64,000 bases of DNA from Prostheceraeus crozeri (taxonomy: Eukaryota > Platyhelminthes > Polycladida > Euryleptidae): positions 124,001 through 188,000 of the forward strand of contig CAJQUW010011588.1 in assembly GCA_907163375.1 (NCBI GenBank), given 5' to 3'. Under the pieces are notes generated by a model. That model saw only the letters and a program-made list of their open reading frames with translations, did not search any database and was not told where the DNA came from. The first letter of the stretch is position 1. Every line of letters begins with the position of its first letter. Positions 54,385 through 64,000 of this stretch are shown piece by piece. The position numbers were made by a program, and so were the translations under genes.

Positions 54385-55356
54385 TTACCATAATTTTACG
54401 CGCCTAAGCGCTGGCACACTTTGTGCAATAATACGTAGGCACTTTCGCGCCAGGTTATTCCGCTCCGTATCCGAATAATGCGGATCTCCAGACCCCGTCA
54501 ATTCGGGCATGAAACGAATCTGCCGGAAAACCGTCGCGGCCTCGCGATTAGCGGCCTCTACCGACCTTCGTGCCTCCCCTCTCAACTTTGCGGCCGGGGC
54601 CTCCGCATGAAAACTAGGCGCATCCGGGTATCGCTGTTGGATCTCCCTACGCAAGTCCTCGAGATCTCGCCTCCACGTAGTGCTTCTGCGGGTATCGTTG
54701 ATACCTACGCCCAGCAAGACCGCGGAGACCCGCGCAGGAAGATCCTTTGCGGACCTCAGACTCCCGATCGCTCTCGCGATCCGAAGGCCAGGTACTGCAA
54801 TGGTGCGGTTCGGGTACCTATTGAACGGGTATCGAACGAAGTTCGAGTCCCCGATCACTAGGACCACACCGGTTGACCCCCTCTCACTCGAAGGCTCCGG
54901 TCGACGCTGCTGACGTGAAAACCCCGGCGCAGCTTTCGCTGGTGGGCGTACGGCCACCGATGACAGTGGTGGAGATGCTGCAGCGCGTGCGTAGCTTGCA
55001 ACCGGACGAACAGGGGCAGCTGCCATCCCTTCTTGGCGAAGGGCCTCCAAAACCCGCCTAGTGACTTCCGTCACCAGGTCGGCCTCGGAGCCTCCTCGCG
55101 CGGAGGTCTGAGCGGCAGCTGCTTGACGCTCGGGTGCCGGAACCTCCCGGACAGTCGCCAATTGCTGTCGCACATCTGCGAAAAGTGCAGCCGCCTGTCG
55201 GGGGCGATCGGAGACGTACGGGTGCACCTGAAACCACCGTCGCACGCGGTCCTCCACCTCCTGTATCCTCTGCCGGACAAGCTCGCGCCTGTCCCGGATG
55301 CGATTGGCAAAAAATTTGCGGAGCGAGGTAAGGGCCCAACTGGAGACTTTCGTCAT
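54385..55356 (-). CDS. SGNH-hydrolase-fold frame in the gypsy element (third frame)
   Basis: 323 codons directly after the integrase frame, the two overlapping by four bases. Residues 1-110 are Arg/Gln-rich and helical, 111-160 Ala/Pro-rich. Residues 163-312 carry the four SGNH blocks: VIGDSNF with Ser171, Gly190 in VPGL, GVGIND with Asn220, and DPHYS with Asp291 and His293. SGNH enzymes are esterases and lipases that deacylate small or glycan substrates; here the substrate is unknown. Esterase-like frames are known from CR1 LINE ORF1 and from Ngaro elements, but I do not know them as standard in Ty3/gypsy. The frame itself looks whole in a broken element. Confidence 0.75.
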   Translation of the reverse strand: MTKVSSWALTSLRKFFANRIRDRRELVRQRIQEVEDRVRRWFQVHPYVSDRPRQAAALFADVRQQLATVREVPAPERQAAAAQTSARGGSEADLVTEVTRRVLEALRQEGMAAAPVRPVASYARAAASPPLSSVAVRPPAKAAPGFSRQQRRPEPSSERGSTGVVLVIGDSNFVRYPFNRYPNRTIAVPGLRIARAIGSLRSAKDLPARVSAVLLGVGINDTRRSTTWRRDLEDLRREIQQRYPDAPSFHAEAPAAKLRGEARRSVEAANREAATVFRQIRFMPELTGSGDPHYSDTERNNLARKCLRIIAQSVPALRRVKLW

Positions 55357-57115
55357 CCAGTCGTCATCCAGTCGGACAAAGCAGGATCGGAGACCTCCAT
55401 TATCACATTCAGGCTTTCGCCTCGAATGAAATGTTTCACTAATTGTTCTACCCAGCCTTCACACATATCCGTCGAGAGAGGGCCCACCGAAGGTCGAGGT
55501 GCAGGGTCGGAAGCCATCTGTAAATTAAGGTCACCACATTCGAATTCATCGGAGAAATTCTCGCTCACAGGTTCAAGGTCAATCACTTCACCTAAACTGA
55601 CATCCTCTATACCTTCCGGTATAGGAGACAGCGGAGGAAGATTTGAACTGACCGATTGAGGTTCGTTAATTGACCGGAAATCCCTCTCTGCCAGGGGTAT
55701 GTCCGGGTCCGGAACATGCACTTCCAAATCGATACCTGGATCTACCTCAATTTCCTCTCGGAAATAAGGACGAATTTCTTGCTGAGCTTCTACCCCAGCA
55801 GTCACGGTAGAACGCCGTGCATGATCTCTCTGATCCAGACGAACGTCAATCGGACACGGTTTGACTCTGTTAACATGCACCACTTGGTACCTACCCGGCC
55901 GTGCTGGATCCGTGTTGGTCGCGTTCATAATTCGTGATACAAGATACGGCCCTCGCCAAGATCTTGATAACTTCGTGAAAGGTCCAGTCGGCACTTCAGA
56001 GTGCAACCAGACTAAATCCCCCGATCTGTAGTGAGGTACTTTCGTAGCTCTACGATCATAAAACTGCTTCTGATGTCTCCTGGCTGCCCCCAAGTTGTCT
56101 CTCGCTACCTGCCCCGCAGAGCGAATGCTTGCTTGGAGCCATTCTGCATAATCCTCCGCTTCCAAATTAGAAGTTGGCACTGATTCAAGAATGACATCAA
56201 TTGGGAAGCGCATTTCCCTCCCCATAAATAATCTGGACGGCGAGTAACCCGTGGAGTAATGGATATTGGACCGATACGCCCACATACAGAAACGTAGCGT
56301 TTCGTCCCACCTCCCTCGATCTCGATCGGTATGAGACAGCAGCAAATTCTTAATAGTACGGTTGAGTCTCTCGACTCCCCCATTCCCCATAGGATGATAA
56401 GGACTAGAGGGTAATTTCCTCATTCCCAACAAATGACACAGCTGGCGAAATAGTGCTGACTCAAATTCCGTCCCTTGATCGGACAAAATCTCTTTCGGTA
56501 CTCCATAGCGAGAAGCCCAATGGGAGAGAATTGTAGTAGCCACTGTTTTGGCTGTATGATCTTTCAGTGGCACTGCTTCGGCCCACTTTGTAAAAGCGTC
56601 CACCATTGTCAGAATAAATCGATTTCCGGAAGCCGTTCTATTTAAGGGACCAATTATGTCCAAATAAATACGCGCAAGAGGTTCGTCTGCTGGTATTGGT
56701 CGGAGGTGTGCTACAGTCTTAGGGTTGGGACCCTGCATTCACCACACACTCCGCAAGACTCCACCCATTTATCAATATCCTTCCGTAACCCTGGCCACCA
56801 AAAACGCAGGCTTACTTTCCTGAAAGTTGACTCTTTACCTGTGTGCCCACCCACAGGGTTATTGTGATATTGCTGAAGGGCTTGTTCTCTGAACGATGGA
56901 GGCAAAATAACCCTCCAACCCTCATCGTCAGGGTATCTAATATGCAATATATCTTCAATCAGAACCATAAAAGGAAATTCTTTTATCACTTTTTGCAACT
57001 CAGGAATTCCTTGCGCGTTTGATAATTGTGGAGGGGCTGAACACCCTTGCTGAATCCATGAGACGGCATGAGAAATGGCTTGGGTTTCTAGCTGTGCTCT
57101 TATATACTTCACCAT
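55353..57115 (-). pseudogene. Gypsy integrase region
   Basis: A fossil coding region with the zinc-binding H2C2 end of integrase (PVGGHTGKESTFRKV, WVESCGVCGEC), the catalytic core (YLDIIGPLNRT, AFTKWAEAVPLKD, LSDQGTEFES, HPMGNGGVERLNRTI) and the C-terminal part (HYRSGDLVWLHS, SRSWRGPYLV) plus an acidic tail. Integrase joins the element's cDNA to host DNA. Confidence 0.88.
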
Positions 57116-57178
57116 TATCTGTCTGCACTACACCATTTGCCATAAGAATACCTTCCGGTAAACTTTGCTGCAAAGGCG

Positions 57179-57741
57179 TCACCACTCCCAGAATCGCTCT
57201 CCTGGACCAGTTTTGACAAATACCTTTGCAATAGATAAGAGCGTCAGAGGGACTGTCGTTTCCTCGACCAAACTTATCTCGGTATCTACAACATCAAAAC
57301 GACTTCTCATCTTCAGTGTCGTGCCGGTTCTTGCGAACTCCACGACTCCTCGGCTATTCAGAATGTCGATGTCGAACATTGACAAAAAATCTTGTCCAAA
57401 AATAATATCGTAGCTTATCTCATTAGCTACCACAAATTCGTATGTGCATATTTCAGACCCAAATTCACTTTCAGTTCACTAATTCCTGCAATTCTAATAT
57501 GTTCTCTCGCCAACTTATGGCGTTAAGTTGCCAGGTAGTTGGCACTTACATAAGTTGGCAAAAAATATGGAGGAAATTTAATATATCTGTAAGAGTATCC
57601 TGTACTCTTCCCACATCAAGTGCTCGACATAACTCTGCATAAACTGCATCACTCAGCTTCGAGCACAAAACCAACTTCCTTTCCCGCATGGGATAAGTTT
57701 CTAACGCCATTCTAAAACGGCGATACCACAGAGCAAAATTA
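57179..57741 (-). pseudogene. Gypsy protease and gag-like region
   Basis: Fossil coding region. ISYDIIFGQDFLSMFDIDIL is the C-terminal part of a retropepsin, and upstream WYRRFRMALETYPM with AELCRALDVG looks like a gag segment. It ends at the inserted transposon. Confidence 0.7.
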
Positions 57742-59536
57742 CAGGCCTGTGATTACTCCTCAAATTCCTCAGATTCCTCAAATATTGTTTTTACTCCTCA
57801 AATCCTCAAACATTCCTCAAATATAGCTTAACTAAGAGAAATGTAGGATACTGAATAACTGTAGGATATTGTTTTTTGGCGAATGGCGATAATATGTAAA
57901 CTTCCAATCAAGAAGCTGAGATAGAATCCTATCCTGACTGCTGAGCATGAACAATTATGATTTATGACGTATTCTTATTTCACGTCGTTTTCACTTCTGG
58001 AAGCTACATGGCTGCAGATGTTTGGGTTCGTCCGCACCTATTTTGCTATGCAGAGAAGTTGTCTGAAGTTATTGTCTGTCGAACTCCTTAGTGCAACACT
58101 TTCACGTATTCGATGAGTGAAACACTGCGATCAACCTACAGAAATTGTATAGGCTATCTGAACACTGCAATCAATTTTTACTTCAAACATCCTAATGTTC
58201 CCAAGAATTCCAACAATAAAATGCTTTCAATTATTTTCATTAATTATCTTGACCTTTTTCACAGCCTTCATTATGGTTCTGCGACTATATGGTTGCCAAA
58301 TGCATACCTGTGCTTCTTAAAGAAATTGAGGATATCGATCTTTTATATCCATTATATGATAAAGTATAGGTAGTCCAGCCCACTTGGATTTCAGTGCTCT
58401 TATCAACTGAAACTTTTGCTTTACTCATTCTCCATTTTATTTCCGCTGAATATGAACACATCCGACGGGGTAAAGCAAATAGTCCCTAAATTTAGTGTCT
58501 ATCTGCCTCCTGGTCGCTAGCGTGTGGGGGTTGGAAGCTTATGAGGCTCTGCTATCCCATGAGTCTGCAGCTACATTTTCCAGGGTCTGCCGACCGACAT
58601 CTGAACACAGCTTGGTGTGAAAGTAACGCACGAATCTTTTATCGTTGCATGCGAACTTAGATTAATTAAGACATTCAAACCACATATTACTGGGTTGGTA
58701 GATTTTCAACCTGGTCTACTGCAAGATGTGGATGTCAATATCTCTGCGGAACTTCATGGGAATAGAGGTGATGATCTTTCACCCTTCGCCTAGATGAGAC
58801 CAACAACTTAACTGGCAAGCCTGTTCCTCACAGTTGTTTTGTGTCGTGCGAGAGAATTCATGCTCATTTGAATGTAGATCGGAACGATATGATCAAAGCA
58901 CTAACAGGTTAACAAGAACCACCAAAACTTATTCAGTAAAGAAAGTAATTTTAATGTGAGTAATGTGGCGCATCCTTCATAATACTGATTTTTTAGCCAC
59001 AAGCAATGCATTCCGTCAACAATTTCAATCTTTTTATACTTATGGGTTACTCTCCTCCAAATTTGTCTAAATCGTCACAAAGCATGTATTGTATTATGCA
59101 TGCATATATCACACATGCATGTATTTGAAGATATTTCTTAAATTCAAAAAATTACAGTATACAAACCTGACAAGCATCATGGAATTTGAGACGATAGCGT
59201 GAATCACAGCGATATCAGCAGCTTGATCTGACATCCTCTGTTCGACACATTCTAATCATACTGTATAGTACTTGAAGTCAGCAAATTAAATTCGTAACAA
59301 CATGGGAAGTCATTATTAGCAGGCCAATATCCCTTTGTAACATGCACAACTTCTAAAGGTGTGGTGTGGTCAACCCTGGGGTTGCCTTCTTAGTTGACTT
59401 TCATGACTTGAAGTTTGGCCCTAAATCCATGCTAAAGTTTGGAGTTTTTTGCAATTACTACATTAGACTCCGTTTCCATTCCTCAAATTTTTCAAGGAAA
59501 ATCCTCAATTTTTCTCATAGGCTAATCACAGGCCTG
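57742..59536. mobile_element. Non-autonomous DNA transposon inserted in the gypsy element
   Basis: 1,795 bp with inverted ends CAGGCCTGTGATTA. AAATTA flanks both sides, so the target duplication looks like 6 bp rather than the 8 bp of a clean hAT. Near both ends CCTCAAAT words recur at high density in either orientation. No transposase was recognised. Confidence 0.7.
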
Positions 59537-59655
59537 AAATTACCTCCGCAAAAAGAGACCAGATGTTCTACGGAATATCTGTCGTAGAACCTATCTAAAC
59601 AAGATCTGACGTTTAGAACATCTTGAACGTGGGAACGGCCACCGCTGCCACCATT

Positions 59656-60113
59656 TGTAACTGGCCTAGTTCCGCGGTCAAATGCATTCTATGGGTCACA
59701 ATGGCTTACCCTCTCGGATGTCCGCGCTCGCTGCTGCTCTCGCGCCTCCTCTTCCTCTTCGGCCTCGTCTGCCCACGACACTCTCTTTCGCTGCCGGCTT
59801 TCACCAACTCCAGACGCACAACTGAAGGACTCAGGATGACGGCTCTCACCGTCTAGACGTAAGAGGCGAAGACCCTCTTCCGCGTCCGAAGCCGCGTCAC
59901 TGTTAAACTCGGATTCCACTGTGGATGGAAACGAACACATACAAATAGCTTTGGATGACTTAATCACGTCTGGCCAACTTGCGTCCGAACCAGATCAGCA
60001 CAACCAAAAAGTCAGACCGAATAGCACTCACATTTTTAAAATCTGCGCGCAATAAAAGTTCATGAGATAATGACACAGTAAAAGACCACCATAAAGCACA
60101 TAAAACTGTTACA
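59656..60113 (-). repeat. 5' LTR of the gypsy element
   Basis: 458 bp, TGTAAC to GTTACA. TGGTGGCAGCGGTGG follows two bases inside and may be the primer-binding site. The LTR holds an open frame of about 92 codons on the minus strand (59689-59967). Confidence 0.93.
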
Positions 60114-62130
60114 CTTTTATTGCAGCATTGCCCGCATGACCGTTTACCATTTCTGCATACTCGGGATGAAAAAATATAAGAGTTGTTTTAAAATTGTTGA
60201 TTGAGTTTGACTATTGACATCAAATTGTAGGTAAAAAGGCATGATGAGACATGGGTAGTTTAGTTTATCAATTAATAATTGGTATTTTAAATGAATTAGT
60301 TAGTGACCTTCGGAAAAATAAGATAGAAACTATTTACAATGTATAGCCCCGCTTGCAATTTCAAAGTAAAAAAAAACCCTGAGCTTTCATTGCAATTATA
60401 CTAAGGAGACTGGGGTGACATGGCATATGAGTCCTCCTGAAGAAACTTTTATACTAGTGAGTATGAAACCACCATTGCTTTTTCCAGGACCATTTTCATA
60501 TCAGGCAGTGAAAAAAATCGCGATGCCTGCTTCAGTCGTCTATGTCTCAGGCGAGGATGAAGAAAAATAGCCGAAAAATCGCTTTTTTTGGAGTTTGATA
60601 TAGTAACTTTCTAAGGGTGCTGTATATATACTTGGACGAATTGAAGAACAGGACGAGGACGAGGACTTCATTTATGTGGTGGTGTAACACGACTTCATGA
60701 AACAGATGTCACATGAGACGCAAACATTACGTCTACGTAATGTCAATGATACGTAAAGTAAACATATTATCTGATGGGTAGAGTTTGCCTACTATCTGAG
60801 AAAGAGCTTTCGCTAAATGTCAAGGTCATTTTTATGTTGCTCCTGTCTTCCATTTAAGTGGTAGACCGACCAGCTATAGCTTTAAATTAGTGGATAGCAT
60901 GTTTAGGGCTCTTTGAATGCTATTAATAGCTTTCATCTGTGGTAGGCCTAATGAGATTACAAGGTCAACTGAAAAGAAATTAGAAATTTACATGTTTGAT
61001 TGCGGATTCAATTTTCCCATCTGAGGCCGAAATAAACATTTGAATGACGTATCATTCGTAAGCTCTTATCAGCTTTCATCATCATGATAATTACGGTAAT
61101 GATACTAAAGTCGAAATGCTCCCGAACGTGGAGCTAGACGATGTTTCAATAAAAAAAAACTTACCTTTTGTGTCATTTGATTTCTTGCTTATAATCGAAC
61201 CAGGTAATACCAGACAATATGTGAATGTCCCAAACTAATGGTTCTACTGCTAAAGTAGTAATGACTGTTTATACTAGTCCCCTTCAAAAATTTGTTTCCT
61301 AATTTTTTTCGTTTGGTCAATAACATCTCTCAAGTAAGCTAGAGAATCCTGTGCACGTGTGACATTGAATGCAGCCATCTTATCATTTAATCTACACTTA
61401 CAATGATATGCGGCTACATAATTGAAACATTTTCCAGCAATGAATAGATCTTACGAGACTGAATGTTTAGTCCATGATATTAATATATTTCATTTTCCAT
61501 CTTGTACATAGCGACATTTCTGCCACTAGTAGACGCTGTTGATTTCAAACAATATAATTACACACACGGTATAAATAATAAATTGTTTACAAAGGATAAG
61601 AAAAATGCATCGACAAGTTTTTCAGGATATGAATAGTAAATTTTCGTTATGTACATGACGATAGTCCTACTCACGAGAAAAATTCCATAAGCCTAAGTGT
61701 GATGCCTTTACAGGCCTTGATAGAGAATACAAGAAAAGTGGAGCAGTCATTGGCATGGAAGATTCTTCAATCAATTTCATCCTTGCTTAAAACATAGGAC
61801 ATATTAAACTATTATGAATTTATAGAGGGGGTATTACTAGAGGTGGTACATACAGGGTCGTAATCGGTCGCATTTTCAAATCCAGTTGAACACCAACTTA
61901 TTTAAAAAAGTAGTATCTCCTGATCATGTTGACACTAATTTTATTGCAATCCGTGTACTATTGAGTAGGTGCAGACGAAAACAAACATGGTAAGACATTC
62001 TGTCGAAAATTTCGCACTTGCTATATTGCGTGACAGTTCGTATCAACAATTGTTTCAATAAAAAGGTGCTGCGACTCCCATTTGGTTTACTATTAATAGA
62101 TGTGGGGATTCCTAACGTATAAATTAGAAT
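60114..62130. other. No gene recognised
   Basis: AT-rich sequence between the gypsy element and the MULE; nothing supported. Confidence 0.35.
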
Positions 62131-62136
62131 GTAGTA

Positions 62137-62438
62137 GTTTTGTTCGACACATGGTTTTGTTCGACAATAAGATATCATGGATTTTAGGCATTTGTTCGAC
62201 AGTGGTTTTGTTCGACACATGGTTTTCTCCGACAGTGGTTTTGTTTGATATTTATTTTTAAAGTATCAAAATTTATAATATCATTATTTATCATATCACA
62301 ATGAATATTAATGAATAATTAATTATTTGATAAAGAACATTTTCGAAATTTTGGTATAATTGGTTTTAACCTTTTCTATCATACAACCACTTGAGGTTCA
62401 AAACCACTGTCGAACAATTATTATGTTTTTGTTCGACA
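62137..62438. repeat. Cluster of TTTTGTTCGACA repeats
   Basis: About six direct copies of GGTTTTGTTCGACA-like units lie between 62137 and 62250, one inverted copy (CCACTGTCGAACAA) at about 62404-62417, and a direct copy to 62438. They lie just beyond the 3' end of the MULE transposase and are probably its terminal repeat. Confidence 0.65.
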
Positions 62439-62641
62439 TTTGTTTTTAAAATATCATGCTTGTATTCTAAATTTATATACAATATCAAAAATATGATAAA
62501 GAACATTTTCGAAAGAAACAATTAAAAACAATTACTTTAAAGAAATGTTCATTGCAATCCCATGCAAATAATCGATCATGGGCATCTCTTTACTGTCATA
62601 AAACCTTTTGAGGTTCAAAATTGCTGCTTCTCTTTCCCGTG

Positions 62642-63951
62642 TTACTTTTTTACCTTCTTTGGTGTAATTGCACCATGACTCAAATGTTCTTTCATCTGAT
62701 GCTCTGTCATGTTTTGTTTTTTCATCAACAAGTTTGTCAGCTCATATATTCCTAAGTGACTTCTTCCAGCAATTACATTGAGCGCATTGTGATGACCTTC
62801 AATAATATTGTTGGTTCTGTCTAATCCATCTTCGAGACAATTATACATATTCCATTCATAAATTGAAAATTTTAGTGATCTTCTGATTGTATTTCCTCTA
62901 CTTTTACGGACTTCAGCTCCACGGACATATGTGTAGTCAAAATTTTGCAACAAAGCCCCTTCATTTATGCATTTGGAAACCTCTAAGAAGCCTTCGATTA
63001 CGGATTCAGTTGGTAAAATAGCGATGCTTGCCAACATTTTGATTGATTGGCGGAAATCAGGATCATCCATGTATCGCTTCGCTAATCCCAATTTTTGAAT
63101 TTTTCTATATAGCGATTGAGATAAATGAAAGAAACAGTATTTTACATTGCCTTCTGGGAAAAGATGAATAAATGCATTTACCGAATCGATTTCAAAATCA
63201 ATATGCAATGTTTCAGTTGGAATTCCATCTAATTTTGGTGCATGTTTCAATATTTCTTCCCAAACCGTTTTATAGTTTTCTTCTGTTTTTCCCGGCATAA
63301 GTACATAAATAAAAGGGAACCATTTGCCATATCGTTTTCCCGTGATGGTTAATAACTGGTAAAAAATAACTGGAACAATGTCAAAAGTTGCATCAGTCAT
63401 CCATTCAGCACAACCCATCAACCTCGAAACGTTCTCACTCGTACCAAAATAACAGTTCTTTCTTCATTCCTACTGTCAAATAAACAAAAGTTTTCTCCAG
63501 TTAAGAGGACTGCGTCATCAAATTTCGCATCATCAATTTCGACGGGTTCTATCAGTTTGTATTTCCGTCGAATTCTTCGCAACACATCCTTTGCACTATT
63601 GATGTTTGGTAAGCTGCTCGTACTTGGTTGATCCCCGTAGATGTTGTGTATTATTTGAGATGGCTTGGCATATTTTTGCTTTATGGTATTGTCTTCCAAA
63701 GTATTCATTATTCTTATTTTGTCAATTTTTGGAGATTCATGTTCGTGAATGTTTGATTTTGGTCCATTCATTATCATGTCTTTATTTAGATTTGTGGTTA
63801 TTCTAAAGTTGCAAATTTTTGTTTGGTTACATTTCCAATATATCTTCTCATTTCTTGTTCTGTCGATAACGTATGTGTATCCTTTATAAACTAATAATGG
63901 ATTTCCTTTACTGGAACGTATAATTTCCATTTCATTTTCCTTGTCTGACAT
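62642..63951 (-). pseudogene. MULE transposase with FLYWCH zinc finger
   Basis: 63418-63951 (177 residues) starts MSDKENEMEIIRSSKGNP and holds a FLYWCH-type finger (YKGYTYVIDRT, YWKC, CNFRI, HEHES). 62642-63421 (259 residues) holds the MULE catalytic domain: WMTDATFDIVP with the first Asp, LMPGKTEENYKTVWEEIL, LHIDFEIDSVNAF with the second acidic site, CFFHLSQSLYRKIQ with the conserved Cys/His, and NNIIEGHHNALN. The two parts are in different frames that meet near 63420, which is either one frameshift or an unrecognised intron. The promoter-side end of the element is outside the window. Confidence 0.85.
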
Positions 63952-64000
63952 TATGATCGTCCTTCTATAGCAGAATAACTAATTCAAATAAATGCCTGTG

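Larger units (their letters stand above)
53876..60113 (-). mobile_element. Ty3/gypsy LTR retrotransposon, broken
   Basis: About 6.2 kb on the minus strand, flanked by a 4-bp CTTT duplication (53872-53875 and 60114-60117). Parts seen, in element order: 5' LTR, gag-like part, protease, integrase, an SGNH-hydrolase frame, a purine tract next to the 3' LTR, and the 3' LTR. The LTRs differ at about nine positions in 458 (about 2%), so it is a fairly young copy. It is broken, with several breaks, and another transposon (57742-59536) is inserted in it. Confidence 0.92.

Noticed and set aside
54478-54861. 127-codon plus-strand open frame
   Set aside because: Antisense shadow of the SGNH frame.
55033-55659. 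208-codon plus-strand open frame
   Set aside because: It lies opposite the gypsy integrase and SGNH frames, which carry all the conserved motifs; it is a shadow of their GC-rich codons.
60114-60200. Minus-strand HPEYAEMVNGHAGNAAIK next to the gypsy element
   Set aside because: Short and without homology that I recognise; a chance frame cannot be excluded.
1-64000. CRISPR arrays, bacterial operons or phage-type systems
   Set aside because: The window is clearly eukaryotic (spliced gene, LINEs, SINEs, LTR element); no regularly spaced direct repeats with unique spacers were seen.

Overview
This is a 64 kb piece of an AT-rich animal nuclear genome, most likely an aquatic invertebrate. The evidence is one spliced metazoan gene with long introns, a ShKT-domain secreted protein, and a mixed transposon load: Tc1, piggyBac, hAT, MULE, RTE- and CR1-like LINEs, a Penelope-like GIY-YIG fragment, tRNA-derived SINEs and a Ty3/gypsy element. 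I cannot name the phylum from this sequence.

Positions 2571-37469 are occupied by one minus-strand host gene, the nucleolar ribosome-biogenesis factor KRI1. I traced eleven coding exons with GT-AG borders and compatible phases (1,776 nt, 591 residues). Its introns account for most of the first 37 kb. Intron 10 holds a complete intronless plus-strand gene for a secreted two-ShKT-domain protein (3834-4382) and a full-length piggyBac element with TTAA ends (6567-9533). Introns 9 to 7 hold small non-autonomous elements, a SINE, two foldback elements, a Tc1 transposon with an open transposase (17435-19091) and a LINE fragment. Introns 6 to 1 hold a Penelope-like fragment, an RTE-like LINE, a LINE tail, hairpins, and a second Tc1 copy about 98% identical to the first. 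That second copy lies 35 nt from the splice acceptor of exon 2.

From 37.5 to 45.6 kb there is a perfect 49-bp palindrome just upstream of KRI1, a CR1-like LINE tail, a 53-bp tandem duplication and three small unrecognised coding candidates. A hAT transposon (45628-52341, 8-bp target duplication GTAAATCC) carries a second hAT (46295-49322, 8-bp target duplication AACACAAG) inside the end of its transposase gene. Near its right end is a 40-nt sequence that fits a hammerhead ribozyme with a minimal helix III.

From 53.9 to 60.1 kb lies a minus-strand Ty3/gypsy element with two LTRs that differ by about 2%. It is broken, and another transposon is inserted in it. After the integrase it carries an intact 323-residue frame with all SGNH-hydrolase motifs, an unusual cargo for this family. 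The window ends in a MULE transposase with a FLYWCH zinc finger, next to a cluster of TTTTGTTCGACA repeats.

The most notable items are the SGNH frame in the gypsy element, the hammerhead-like motifs (one near-ideal, three weaker), the ShKT gene nested antisense in KRI1, the hAT-in-hAT insertion, and a set of 'one-word' degenerate repeats built from both orientations of a single short word.
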